DNA of 64,000 nucleotides. It comes from an uncultured Alphaproteobacteria bacterium (GTDB lineage: Bacteria; Pseudomonadota; Alphaproteobacteria; RF32; CAG-239). The stretch is taken from assembly GCA_934271465.1 (NCBI GenBank), contig CAKQRQ010000008.1, positions 1-64,000 on the forward strand. Reading direction: 5' to 3'. The notes beneath the pieces are model-generated. The model was not told the DNA's origin. It ran no database searches and worked only from the letters and a program-made list of their open reading frames with translations. This document shows positions 33,201 through 43,000 of this stretch, piece after piece. A program made the position numbers and the translations under genes. The number at the start of each line of letters is the position of its first letter. Position 1 is the first letter of the stretch.

Positions 33201-35336
33201 ATGTTTGGACTTTTGAAAACACGGTTCTTCATAACAGGAATAGCCTTGGGCTTATGCCTTTGCGCTTCATACGCAGGCGCGCAGGTCTTGAGCCAGAGCG
33301 CCGCCGATTTTGCCCGCGAACACGGCGGCGGAGATTTGGTTGAGGCATTAGAGAATAAAACACAGCCCAAAATTATCTGCGGTTCAAAAGAAAATCTTTG
33401 CGACCAAGAAACGGAATATTGTCTGAAAGCGGTTTATGAAACACAACAGGAAAGCTCTGGAGAATATTCTTCGCATGTAATAACAACCAAAAAGGAATAT
33501 GGAAAATGTATTTCAAAGTCAAAAGTTGATGCGGATAATCTCTATCAATATTTCCAAAAGGAAGGGTGTTACGAAAAAGGAAAATGGGGTTCAATTAAGA
33601 TTCTTCCATGCTCTGTTACAATTCAAAATGTCAGCTGGCTGACGGCAAATTCAGCGGGCATAAATTATTCGGTTGATGTTGTTTTTGACGACCATACCTT
33701 TACGGATCCAGCGACGAACAAAAAGTATCGGTTGGCAGTCGGCGGAACGCCCACAATAGAATATGCTGAAAAGACCATGAATGGTTGTGAGGTTCTGCCT
33801 GTTAAGGTTTATAATATGCAGGGGTGTTTTTTCTGTCCGCTGGCTTCATTAATTTTTGGAACGGCAAATGAAGTAACCTCAAAATCTTTCAAATTTTTCG
33901 CATCATCATTCAGGGTCGTTCTGCTGACGGCTTTTGCGATATGGGTTGCTTTGCTGGCTCTAAAGCAGCTGTTTGCAATGACCAAACAAGACGCGCCCAA
34001 GTTTTTGGCGGCCATCCTCAAGCAAGGGTTTAAGGTGGCCATAGCGTTCTTTTTGCTAACCTATTCGACCAATTTGTTTTCAGGGTTTGTTATTCCGGTT
34101 CTTAAAGGAGGACTGACCATGGGAACGCATATTCAGTCTATTGATCTGCCCGAGCCTGATTATGATAAATATCATTACAGCAATCCGACCATTTCAAACA
34201 CTTATTATAACTATCATAAAGGCGGCGAAAAATCCCTTTATGAACGCATAGAGCTCTTTTTGGCATCTGTCCAAAGCCAATTATCCTATCTTCAGGCCAT
34301 AGGCACGACAATCTTTTGTGTTGGGTCGCACAAAATGTGGGAAATGGATGTTAGGTTGCAAGGATTCAAAGACGGCGTAAGGATGATGTTTTTAGGTGCG
34401 CTACTGACGGTTTTTGCCTTTTTGTTGACATTTTCTTTTGCCTTTTATTTCTTGGATGCTTTGCTCCAATTGGCCATTTTGGGGGCGATGATGCCGTTTA
34501 TGATTGCCGGTTGGCCGCTCAAAGCAACTGCGCAATATGCGACAACAGGGTTCAAGATGCTGCTGAACACGTTTTTTGTGATGTTCTTTACCGGATTTGT
34601 AATCAGTGTTAATATAGAAATGATTAATCAGGCCTTAAGTTTGTCAAACACTCAAATCGGCGAAAAAATAAACAGCTCGGCGGTCGTCGGAAACAGTGCT
34701 TATGAAGAAGAAATCAAAAATATGCAGAGTTATGACGGAACAAAAAGCGGGTTTGATTTGATTGTTGATGCTTTGAATAATCAGGAAGTTGATAAGCTGG
34801 TTAATGCAACAAACATCGGCGGCACAGGGTTTTTGCTGCTGGCCTTTGCCTGCATTTTCGGTTTCAAATTTATTGCACAGGCAAGCCCTCTGGCCAATAA
34901 GCTGGCATCGGGCGGATTCGGCAAGGGCGGTATCTCGGCAAAAATCGGAACAATGGCAGCCTCAACGGTCAAGGGCGTCGCCAACAAAGTTGCCGAGCCG
35001 ACCGGAAAAGCTATTGCTGCCGAATATCACAGAGCCGGCGGTGTAACCGGAATTGTCGGAAAAGCCGGATCTGCGGCTGGAGATTTGGCCAAAGGCGCCG
35101 GACAAGCTGTCCAGTCGGCCGGCGAAAAAATGTCTTCTGTCGGCAAAAAGATGGTTGCCGGCGGCGGCGTTATCGGAAAAATTGCCGGTGCGGGGCTTGT
35201 AGCGGCGGGAGCAACGACAAAAGCCGCCGGACAGGTGGCAAAAACAGCCGGAACAGTTACAAAAGCCGTCGGCAAAGGAACGGAGACTGTCGCTAAAAAA
35301 GCGCACCAAGCCGTGCAGCAAAATAAGAAAAAATAA
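33201..35336 (+). CDS. VirB6/TrbL-like polytopic T4SS protein
   Basis: I chose ATG 33201 with GAGAGGC 5-7 bases upstream. The 711-residue product has a signal peptide, a Cys-containing periplasmic domain (~25-230), then about six membrane helices (~215-560) including FRVVLLTAFAIWVALLALKQ and GALLTVFAFLLTFSFAFYFL, and an Ala/Gly/Lys-rich tail of amphipathic helices (~580-711). This plan matches the TrbL/VirB6 family, the inner-membrane channel part of T4SS. It stands alone, 3.5 kb from the main VirB cluster and divergent from the pilus operon. Confidence 0.8.
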   Translation: MFGLLKTRFFITGIALGLCLCASYAGAQVLSQSAADFAREHGGGDLVEALENKTQPKIICGSKENLCDQETEYCLKAVYETQQESSGEYSSHVITTKKEYGKCISKSKVDADNLYQYFQKEGCYEKGKWGSIKILPCSVTIQNVSWLTANSAGINYSVDVVFDDHTFTDPATNKKYRLAVGGTPTIEYAEKTMNGCEVLPVKVYNMQGCFFCPLASLIFGTANEVTSKSFKFFASSFRVVLLTAFAIWVALLALKQLFAMTKQDAPKFLAAILKQGFKVAIAFFLLTYSTNLFSGFVIPVLKGGLTMGTHIQSIDLPEPDYDKYHYSNPTISNTYYNYHKGGEKSLYERIELFLASVQSQLSYLQAIGTTIFCVGSHKMWEMDVRLQGFKDGVRMMFLGALLTVFAFLLTFSFAFYFLDALLQLAILGAMMPFMIAGWPLKATAQYATTGFKMLLNTFFVMFFTGFVISVNIEMINQALSLSNTQIGEKINSSAVVGNSAYEEEIKNMQSYDGTKSGFDLIVDALNNQEVDKLVNATNIGGTGFLLLAFACIFGFKFIAQASPLANKLASGGFGKGGISAKIGTMAASTVKGVANKVAEPTGKAIAAEYHRAGGVTGIVGKAGSAAGDLAKGAGQAVQSAGEKMSSVGKKMVAGGGVIGKIAGAGLVAAGATTKAAGQVAKTAGTVTKAVGKGTETVAKKAHQAVQQNKKK

Positions 35337-35338
35337 GA

Positions 35339-36229
35339 TTATCTGTGGGATAAAGGATGTTTTGTCCGGACTTCATCTAAGAGGTTTTTCGGAAGAATAT
35401 GCGTATAAATTTCGGTTGTCGCGATGCTTTCGTGCCCGAGGAGTGTTTGCACCGACCGCAAATCTGCATCACGATTCAAAAGATGGGTTGCAAAGGAGTG
35501 TCTTAAAACGTGCGGCGAAACTTTTTCTTCGGAAAGTCCCACAAGTAACGCAAGTTTTTTTAAGTCTTTGAAAAAAGCATCTCGGGTTAAATGTCCGCTT
35601 TTAGCGCTGAGAGAGGGAAACAAAAAAGGATTTTTTTGTTTGTTAAGCATTGTTGCTCTCAACTGAATCCATTCCGAAATAGTATTGGCGGCTTCATCAG
35701 CTATCGGGAGCATCCGTTCTTTTGCTCCTTTTCCTTTGACAAGAATTTGTTTTTTTTCAAAATTAATACACCCGAGCGGCAGTCCGCACAATTCTGACAC
35801 GCGTAGCCCGCAGGCATACATAAGCTGGAGCATAACGGCGGTGCGGCAATGCCGAAAATCTTTTTTTAAAAAAGCCGCCGAGATAAGAGCGTTAACTTCT
35901 TCTCGGGTCAAAAATTTGGGCAAAGGGCGTTTTTTCTTGGGCGCTGAAATATTAATCATCGGATTTTGAGTAATTTGTTTTTCTGAAAGCAAAAACTTAA
36001 AAAAATCGTTCAGAGTTGAGATTTTGCGCAAAACAGTCGTCTCGGCATAGCCCCTGGCCGATAAACCGCGAATATATTCCCGCACGTCATCTTCCGTAGC
36101 GCCTGAAATCTCATCGCCGTAAAAAGCCTGAAATTGAGCCAAATCACGTTGATAAGATATCAAAGTGTTTTCGGCTGCGCCTTTTTCAGCGGCCATCATG
36201 TCCAAAAAATTACTGACAAAAGCAGACAT
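35339..36229 (-). CDS. xerD: Tyrosine site-specific recombinase XerD-like
   Basis: The 296-residue recombinase has the SAM-like N-terminal DNA-binding domain and the catalytic set: Arg in GLRVSELCGL, Lys in VKGKGAKERML, His-x-x-Arg in HVLRHSFATHLL, His in LLGHESIATT and Tyr in TEIYTH. Full length and complete catalytic residues suggest the chromosome dimer-resolution recombinase rather than a mobile-element integrase; XerC versus XerD cannot be settled here. A 41-aa membrane protein gene lies six bases upstream. Confidence 0.88.
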   Translation of the reverse strand: MSAFVSNFLDMMAAEKGAAENTLISYQRDLAQFQAFYGDEISGATEDDVREYIRGLSARGYAETTVLRKISTLNDFFKFLLSEKQITQNPMINISAPKKKRPLPKFLTREEVNALISAAFLKKDFRHCRTAVMLQLMYACGLRVSELCGLPLGCINFEKKQILVKGKGAKERMLPIADEAANTISEWIQLRATMLNKQKNPFLFPSLSAKSGHLTRDAFFKDLKKLALLVGLSEEKVSPHVLRHSFATHLLNRDADLRSVQTLLGHESIATTEIYTHILPKNLLDEVRTKHPLSHR

Positions 36230-36235
36230 ATTTTT

Positions 36236-36361
36236 TTATTTAACGACTTCTTCAATATGTTCCTGATGCAGCGGAAATTCGTGCGAAACGACAAATCCGA
36301 CTGCAGCCAGCAAAATAATGGCAATGAGGTAATACATAAAGTTAGATTTTTTTTGACGCAT
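36236..36361 (-). CDS. Small single-helix membrane protein (41 aa)
   Basis: Reading ATG at 36361 to TAA at 36236 gives MRQKKSNFMYYLIAIILL and on to an acidic tail (HEFPLHQEHIEEVVK). A basic start, one membrane helix (~8-25) and a periplasmic tail are clear. AAGGAC lies 7-8 bases upstream. The stop is six bases before xerD. Small size and position make it easy to miss; function unknown. Confidence 0.5.
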   Translation of the reverse strand: MRQKKSNFMYYLIAIILLAAVGFVVSHEFPLHQEHIEEVVK

Positions 36362-36448
36362 TTTCTTGTCCTTTTTATAAAAAATATATTGCGAAAAAGT
36401 GATGTTGTTTATATATTTATCACAATAAGTTTGAAAGATAAATTAAAA

Positions 36449-36988
36449 ATGAACATACAAACAGATAAAATCATTTTATTGGTCGGATTGATGGGCAGCG
36501 GCAAGACATCTGTCGGGCGCAGGTTGGCTCAAAGGCTCAATTTGCCGTTTGTCGACGGCGACCAAGAGATTGAAAAGGCGGCCGGTTTAAGTCTTGTGGA
36601 TGTGCTCAAGTGTTTCGGTCCCGAAGAATACCGCGCCGGCGAGGCTCGGGTTATGAAAAGGCTGTTGCAGGGGGCGCCTTGTGTTTTGGCTTCGGGCGGC
36701 GGCTCGTTTGTCTGCGATCAAACCCGAAAATTAGCCCATGAAAGAGCTGTAACAATTTGGCTTAAGGCAGATGTTGACGTGTTGTGCACCCGCACTGCCG
36801 GACGCCAGCGCAGACCTTTTTTGCAGGGAGATGATGCCGAACTGCGTGAAAAGATAGAAAATTACGTCAGCGAGGAATATCCTTATTATTCCGAGGCTGA
36901 TATTGTGGTTGAAACCAAAGAAGAGCGCGTCTCTGACACGGTCAACAGAGTGCTGATGTCTCTGGAAAGCTTTTTGAAACAGATTTAG
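36449..36988 (+). CDS. aroK: Shikimate kinase
   Basis: ATG 36449 gives the family-typical N-terminus MNIQTDKIILLVGLMGSGKT. The 179-residue enzyme phosphorylates shikimate in aromatic amino acid synthesis. Walker A is GLMGSGKTS, DGDQEIE binds shikimate and Mg, ASGGGSF is the substrate Gly motif, and RRPFLQG lies in the lid. Upstream in-frame sequence is not part of the gene. Its stop overlaps the convergent ROK gene by four bases. Confidence 0.95.
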   Translation: MNIQTDKIILLVGLMGSGKTSVGRRLAQRLNLPFVDGDQEIEKAAGLSLVDVLKCFGPEEYRAGEARVMKRLLQGAPCVLASGGGSFVCDQTRKLAHERAVTIWLKADVDVLCTRTAGRQRRPFLQGDDAELREKIENYVSEEYPYYSEADIVVETKEERVSDTVNRVLMSLESFLKQI

Positions 36989-37866
36989 GCCTGTTTCAGC
37001 TTGTCCGCAAGCAAAAGCGCCGCGCCGATCATTCCGGCATTATTTTCAAAAACAGCCTCTTTAAGAACAAATGGCTGCGTTAAAATAGCGCCGTTAACTT
37101 CTTTGTTAACTTTGTCATACTCGACAAATTTGGCCATAGAGCCGGAAAGAATAATCATCTCGGGGTCAAAGACGTTGCCGAGCATAATCAGCCCCTTGAC
37201 CAGATATTCCTGCCATTTTTCAAAAGCGGCAATAGCCTGATGGTTATTTTCTTTGATTCCTCTGATAACGTCATAGCTTGTTGCCTCAGGGGCGATATAT
37301 TCGCGGGCATTGGCATTGAGCCCCGTGCCCGAGGCAAAAGATTCAAAGCAATCATACAATCCGCAGCCGTTGCATTGGCGTTTGTGTCCGGAATCAATCG
37401 GAAAATGCATTTCTCCGGCCGCGCCGGATTTGCCTTTGAGGAGTTTGCCTTCAACAATAATTCCGGCGCCGACGCCGGTGCCGAGTGTCAAAATAATGGC
37501 ATTTTGGCAGCCTTTGGCTGCGCCGATGGAAAACTCTGCCCAGGCGGCGGAATTGGCGTCGTTTTCAAGCAAGACGGGTTTTGACGTCAGGGACATAAAG
37601 TCTGTTTTGTTGTAGTCTTTGGGAAGATTGCCCACCTGCGAGGTAATTTTTGTGCCATTGCGGTCAATGGCGCCGGCAGTGGCAATGGCAACACCGTCAA
37701 TTTGGTCTTCAAGCCCTTTGACGGTGGTTTTGAGGAGCTCATAAATGCCGTTGGCTGTTTTTGGGGTTGAAACCTTAATAACCTCGTTCAAAAACGTGCC
37801 TTTCTCGTTGATAATTGCATAGGCGATTTTTGTTCCGCCGATATCAAAAGCCAAAATCTTTTTCAT
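36985..37866 (-). CDS. ROK-family sugar kinase
   Basis: The 293-residue protein has the N-terminal ATP loop FDIGGTKIA, LENDANSAAWAE (catalytic Asp), ILTLGTGVGAGII, GEMHFPI and a zinc site (H-K-R-Q-C-N-G-C-G-x-x-x-C). It phosphorylates a hexose; glucose, fructose or N-acetyl sugars are possible and cannot be separated here. It is convergent with aroK and divergent from the nucleosidase gene. Confidence 0.93.
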   Translation of the reverse strand: MKKILAFDIGGTKIAYAIINEKGTFLNEVIKVSTPKTANGIYELLKTTVKGLEDQIDGVAIATAGAIDRNGTKITSQVGNLPKDYNKTDFMSLTSKPVLLENDANSAAWAEFSIGAAKGCQNAIILTLGTGVGAGIIVEGKLLKGKSGAAGEMHFPIDSGHKRQCNGCGLYDCFESFASGTGLNANAREYIAPEATSYDVIRGIKENNHQAIAAFEKWQEYLVKGLIMLGNVFDPEMIILSGSMAKFVEYDKVNKEVNGAILTQPFVLKEAVFENNAGMIGAALLLADKLKQA

Positions 37867-37935
37867 AAGTCGTTCTCCTCAAATATGATTCTTTATATAT
37901 AATATAGTGTGAATATTAAAAATTGGTATTTTTTA

Positions 37936-37963
37936 TTGTATAAAAATTTTATTCGCATATACT
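37936..37963 (+). promoter_or_regulatory. Promoter of the MTA/SAH nucleosidase gene
   Basis: TTGTAT (37936-37941), a 16-base spacer and TATACT (37958-37963) lie 27 bases before the ATG at 37990, with GGGAG as ribosome binding site. Confidence 0.5.
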
Positions 37964-37989
37964 TAACCCGAATAAACGGGAGATAAAAG

Positions 37990-38667
37990 ATGAAAACCGG
38001 ATTGATTGTTGCTATGCAAAACGAGTTTGAGCTGGTTGCAGCAAAGCTTGTCAATATACAAACAAAACATATCGGGCACTTGGAGTTTGTTGAGGGTGTA
38101 TGGAATAAGACACCTGTTGTTCTGGTCAAAAGCGGTATCGGAAAAGTTGCCGCGGCGGTGGCGGCAGTCGAGCTGATAAAAAACTTTGCCCCGATGCAGA
38201 TTATCAATACGGGAATAGCCGGCGGGTTAGATAAAGGCGTAAGCGTGATGGATATTGTTGCAGGAGCCGAAACGGCGTATCATGATGTCTGGTGCGGCGA
38301 GGGAAACGTTGTCGGACAGGTTCAGGGAATGCCCGCAAGCTATTTGGGAGATAAAAACCTGCTCCAAAAAATATCAAAAATCCGCTCGGATGTAGCGGTG
38401 CATCGGGGGCTGATTGTTTCGGGCGACCGGTTTATTGAAAAATTGCAAGAGCTCAAAGACATAAAAGCGCAATTTCCAAAGGCTTTGGCCGTGGATATGG
38501 AAGGCGCGGCCGTTGCACAGGTTTGCTTGTTGTATAAGGTGCCGTTTTTAGCGTTGCGCATTATCAGTGATACCCCGGGAATAGAGAACCACAATAAGCA
38601 GTATCAGGATTTTTGGGGCAGCGCGCCCGAAAAATCAATTGAGGTTTTAGAGGCTCTGCTCGGATAA
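37990..38667 (+). CDS. mtnN: 5'-methylthioadenosine/S-adenosylhomocysteine nucleosidase
   Basis: The 225-residue enzyme cleaves MTA and SAH to adenine and a thioribose, supporting methionine salvage and removing SAH. Visible motifs: MQNEFELVAA near the start, SGIGKVAAA, NTGIAGG, the MEGAAVAQV substrate Glu and the catalytic Asp in IISDTPG. Length matches the family. The next gene starts the T4SS cluster. Confidence 0.92.
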   Translation: MKTGLIVAMQNEFELVAAKLVNIQTKHIGHLEFVEGVWNKTPVVLVKSGIGKVAAAVAAVELIKNFAPMQIINTGIAGGLDKGVSVMDIVAGAETAYHDVWCGEGNVVGQVQGMPASYLGDKNLLQKISKIRSDVAVHRGLIVSGDRFIEKLQELKDIKAQFPKALAVDMEGAAVAQVCLLYKVPFLALRIISDTPGIENHNKQYQDFWGSAPEKSIEVLEALLG

Positions 38668-38801
38668 ATTTTTCTTCAGACAGTCATATTTTGTTCCAAA
38701 CAGGCGTTTAGAAATGCTTAAGGTCTGTGAATTTTTTGTTACACGGAAAAATATTGTTGAAAAACAATGTGGTATGCGAATTTTGTGCCGTCCGTTTTTA
38801 C

Positions 38802-38830
38802 TGGAAAAATTTTGCAAAATCGGGTATCCT
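38802..38830 (+). promoter_or_regulatory. Candidate promoter upstream of the first VirB2-like gene
   Basis: TGGAAA (38802-38807), a 17-base spacer and TATCCT (38825-38830) lie 50 bases before the ATG at 38881. Both boxes are imperfect. Confidence 0.35.
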
Positions 38831-38880
38831 AAAAGAGTAAAGTAAGTTAAGTTTTGCAAAATTTAAAAAGGAGAAAAACG

Positions 38881-39249
38881 ATGAACTTTATTAAAAATAA
38901 TATTTGGACATTTTGCCTGACGGCAGTGTTCTGCATTTTGGCCTTTGCCGGAGATGCTTCGGCTCAGGCTGTAACAGATGGTTCTATTATGGGACTTGCA
39001 CAGGACAAAGCTTTGAATACTTTCCAAGCTGTTAAGACCATCATCTTTGTTGTCGGTGGTTTCGGTTTGGTGGGTATTGCGTTTGCCGCTATTTTCGGTA
39101 AGGTTAACTGGAAGTGGTTTGCCGGATTGGCTGTCGGCTTGGCTATTTTGGCCGCGGCCGGATCTATCGTTAACTACGCAACCGGCGATAGCAACGCTAC
39201 ATCTGGTATGGCTGATACATTCAAAGACTCTAGTAGTTATACAATGTAA
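38881..39249 (+). CDS. VirB2/TrbC-like pilin, copy 1
   Basis: Start at 38881 with AAGGAG upstream (an earlier TTG is unlikely). The 122-residue product has a signal peptide (to ASA, ~30) and two hydrophobic helices separated by a short cytoplasmic loop: TIIFVVGGFGLVGIAFAAIF, GKVNWKWFAG, LAVGLAILAAAGSIV. This is the VirB2/TrbC pattern: a small T4SS pilin with an inverted helix hairpin. The WKWF loop recurs in the next two genes. It is the first gene of the main T4SS cluster and is followed by a strong hairpin. Confidence 0.83.
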   Translation: MNFIKNNIWTFCLTAVFCILAFAGDASAQAVTDGSIMGLAQDKALNTFQAVKTIIFVVGGFGLVGIAFAAIFGKVNWKWFAGLAVGLAILAAAGSIVNYATGDSNATSGMADTFKDSSSYTM

Positions 39250-39269
39250 ATTGGCTAAAGAGAGCTCAA

Positions 39270-39297
39270 AGCCTCGGACGAAGTATCGTCCGAGGCT
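39270..39297 (+). promoter_or_regulatory. Perfect 12-bp hairpin behind the first pilin gene
   Basis: AGCCTCGGACGA and TCGTCCGAGGCT form a perfect stem with a 4-base loop, 20 bases after the pilin stop. There is no T-run after it. It could stabilise the 3' end of the pilin mRNA or reduce downstream expression, so the pilin is made in excess over the following genes. Confidence 0.6.
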
Positions 39298-39386
39298 CGG
39301 CTCACAAAAATAAGATCGGTTTTATTTAAAAGTCTTGAGGGGCTTTCAAACAAAATCGAAAAGACAAAGCTCAAGGGGAGGGCGCC

Positions 39387-39953
39387 ATGATAAACATCAA
39401 AAATATAGTCAAAGTTCTGATGCCGGCTTTGTTTATCTGCCTCTGGAGCGGAATAGCCTTAGCCGCAGAAGGAGATACCGGAGGAGCGGCCGATTTTTGC
39501 ACGGAAGAGTTAGGTATTTTCTCTGAGCTTGTCGCAACAGGCCAGCGGATTTTTAATCAGTTGAGAGATTTAATTTATGTTGTCGCCGGATTCGGCATTA
39601 TTGCAGTGGCTGTCGGCGGATTTTTCGGCAACCTCAACTGGAAATGGTTGGGCGCGATAGTGATTTCGTTGGTTGTTATTGGAACGGCCGGCGAGTTGAT
39701 TGTGCTGATGACCGGCTGTGAGAAATTCTCAGCAAAATTAGTCACAAATACCCTTAATGGCGACAGGTATAACGGCGACAGATCAGCACATGTTGAAGAG
39801 CGAATTGACGCCGGAAAGGTCTATTGGTCCGAAGAGTGGAATTATGGAACAGGTGCTGGTGACAATGTAATGAACCGCGCAAGTAAAGACATAGAAGCAG
39901 AAATAGATGCCTCAATGGCGGAGACGGATGCGAAACTGGAAAATATAGACTGA
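39387..39953 (+). CDS. VirB2-like protein, copy 2, with charged C-terminal tail
   Basis: The 188-residue product (GGGGAGGG before the ATG) has a signal peptide (to ALA, ~26) and a VirB2-type hairpin (~60-115) with LNWKWLGAIV in the loop. A tail of ~70 charged residues (~118-188) follows, predicted helical and acidic. The two Cys (DFCTEE and MTGCEK) could pair. It is a second pilin-like subunit, probably in the same transcript as the next gene. Confidence 0.75.
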   Translation: MINIKNIVKVLMPALFICLWSGIALAAEGDTGGAADFCTEELGIFSELVATGQRIFNQLRDLIYVVAGFGIIAVAVGGFFGNLNWKWLGAIVISLVVIGTAGELIVLMTGCEKFSAKLVTNTLNGDRYNGDRSAHVEERIDAGKVYWSEEWNYGTGAGDNVMNRASKDIEAEIDASMAETDAKLENID

Positions 39954-40012
39954 CAACAGTATAGAAATGTCACTGAATAGAATCTTTTTTTGAATAAATA
40001 AAGGAGGAAGCC

Positions 40013-43000
40013 ATGTTAAAAATATCAAAAATAAACAAGGTAATTCTGATTGCAGGATTGGTTGCGGCTTTCTCTTTGTTTGCCGGAGGGCAGGCTTTTG
40101 CTGACTTTGAAGATACAATTGATCCAAGCATCATCACCGCTGATGGTCCTAAAAAAAGTAAGGCGCAGGAAAAGGCTGATAAAAAGAGAGCTGATGCGGA
40201 CTCCGCCTCTGCCGCGGCACAAACAGCCATAAAAGAGAAATGGACAAAAGCGCGTGATGAACGAGATTCTGCTCAAAAAAATTATAATGCTAAGCAAGAA
40301 GCTTACAACAAATGCGTAGCCGGCGGTGGAGATTGTTCTGCGCAGCGTCAGGCGGCCGAAGATGCAAAGAAAACATATAGCGAGAAGCTCACAGCCTACA
40401 ATAAAGCTCAAAAAGAAACTTCAAAATTAGCTAATGAAGCAACAAAAGCCGAAAACCAAGCGGCTTTGGCCGAGCAGCGAGCAAAAGAAAAAGCCCTTAC
40501 GGCGGCTGAAAAAGAGGCGAGAAAGAAAGAAAGAGAGTTAAATAAAGCACAGAAAGCTCTTGCAAAATGTCAAAAAAACGGCGGCGACTGTTCGGCAGAA
40601 ACGGAAGCTGTCAGTAGTGCTCAGACAGCCGTTGATAATGCCAAATACAAAGTTGAAAGTGCTCAACGTGCGTTGGATGGAACATCTTCATCAGGCGGCG
40701 GTAGCGGAAGCGCCGGTTCAAAAGAAGAGTTTTTGAAAAACAATTTAAATTTGAACGATGCTGATAAAAAGGCTTTGGATCGCGGCTTTGATAATCTGGA
40801 TAGAAAGACTCAGGCGAGAATAGCTTCTCAAATGAACAATTATAAAACAAAAAAAGAGAAAGAATTAGCAGCGGCTCAGGCCGATTGCACGCGATACAGC
40901 GGGATGCGCTCACAAGATGCACAGGCCAAAGCCCGCGAAGCTTGTGCGAAAACCGTTGAACTTGAAAAAGAACTTGAAGAATATAAAAACATTTCCGAGC
41001 AATTAAATATAAAGCCTCTTAAACTGAGCGATGGGGTTAAAAATGCGCATAAAGTTCTCAAATATTCGACATCGGTTAAAGATAAAAAGAATTTTCAAGG
41101 CGTAGCAAGTTTTGACACGGCTAAAAGCGTTATGGGCACGGGGCTTATTACTAAGGGGATGAGCGAAAACGATTATAAGGCAGACAAAGATGTTTTGACC
41201 AGCGTGACGCGTCGTGCAGCTCGAGCTATTTTGGAGCTGAAACAAATTGTTTATGTGTTTGCCGGTTTTGGGTTAATCGGATTCGCTTGGGCGGCCATCT
41301 TCAATAAAATCAGCTGGAAATGGTTTGGAAATATTGCCATGGGATTGTTCCTGGTGGCCAATATGGGGCGGTTGATAGAATATTTTGCCAAAGGTGAAAC
41401 CGGTGAATATTATGCGGCTGCATGGAATGACAACGCTGTCGCCGGAAATAACGGTAAATATGGTATCGGCGATGTGTTTAATGATGCCTTTGTGGTTTAC
41501 GGAGACGATCCAGTCGGCAAATGGGCTCCCGGCGTTAGGTTGTTTAAGCGTGACTTAAGCTCTAAAGATGGCATATCAGATAATCCTGAAGAATTCAGCG
41601 CCTCAGCGGCGGGATTCTGCAAAGGAACATCCGGTTCCGGCTGGGCAAATTTTACAAGTTGTATTGATGATATCATTTCGACAGCGAAAAAAGTTTCAGA
41701 TACGGTCACGACAGTTAAAACAACGGTGGAGGATGTAAACAAACGAATTGATGAAATTGAAAACAGAGCAAAAGTGATTGCTGACGCGGCAAAAGATATG
41801 AAAGGCGCCAACATTGGAGAAATCATTAATAATACAAGAAAAATCTTAAATGAAAGCTCCGGCATTATTTCAACGACAACGGGCGCGGCTAATACAATCG
41901 GATCAGGTATCGGAAATATTGCAAACAATGTTCAAGATATGGGCAAATCCGTTGCTCAGCAACAAGAACTTCAAAATCGTCGGAACAGAGGAGAATCAAC
42001 AAATAAAATCAATGCGGCGCTTAGCGGGCAGGAATGGGATTCAAGCACAAAAGGCGTTGAAAACGTTGACGGCAAATATGCCGGAAAGAAGACAACCGCC
42101 AAAACAATCGGCGATGCGCTGAATAACCTGAACAAAAAATCGCAAGACTTGAATAAATCTGCTCAAAAAGGTCTGGGAACAGCCGCAAAAATTAATACAG
42201 ATGTTAACAACTTTTTGGGTAAAGGTAAGAACAAAGGTTCATCGGGATCCGGCAAGTCGTCAGGAAGCAGTGGTTCAAATAATAACGGAGGTTCAAGCAC
42301 CAATGGTGGCGGATCATCCGGTAGCGGCGGAACAGGAAACGGAACAGGTTCAAACTCCGGAACTCCGAATAATAACGGTAATACAGGCGATGGAGTGAAT
42401 AAAGACAACACGGATGTGTCAGAGGCCAATCCGGGCGATAGCAAGTCTGATGCGCCAAGCACGTTTAACACTCCTAATACACCCAATGAGCCGAATACGC
42501 CCAACACGCCTAATGAGCCAAAGTTGGATGACAATAGAGTCGATTTGGGAGATTCTGATGGAAGAGGAGAAAACCCCAATCTGCCCACACCGGATAAGGA
42601 AGATAAGCCGGAAATCAGTGTCGATCCGCTGCCGAATGATGATACGGCGTCTGCGGATGGCAATGGCGGAGCACCTGAAGATAGCGGAGAGTCCAATGGT
42701 TCGGAAGGCGGCGAAGGGACGCCTCAAGATCCCGCGCCTGAAGAACCTGCGCCGAACGATGGAGAAACACCTTCAGAACCGGATGATGATTCCGCACCGG
42801 ACGATTCGGAACCTGCAGTTGATGGAGCCCCCGAAACCGGCGGAGTTTCAGAAGCCGATGTAGAAGAAGTGGACATAGAAGAAGGTTCTAAGGAAGCTTC
42901 GGAAGATGAGCCTGATGAAGAAGATGTCTCGGAAGCGGCTATCATGAGTTTGGCGTCAGAGGCCGAAGATCTTGAAGGCGAAGTTCAGAAAAAAGCCGAT

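Noticed and set aside
35339..36229. Integrase of a mobile element
   Set aside because: XerD-like length, full catalytic set and housekeeping neighbours; no attachment-site repeats or other mobile genes nearby.
36134..36448. N-terminal extension of shikimate kinase in the same open frame
   Set aside because: The upstream part crosses the start of xerD and the 41-aa gene on the other strand; the family N-terminus begins at the ATG at 36449.
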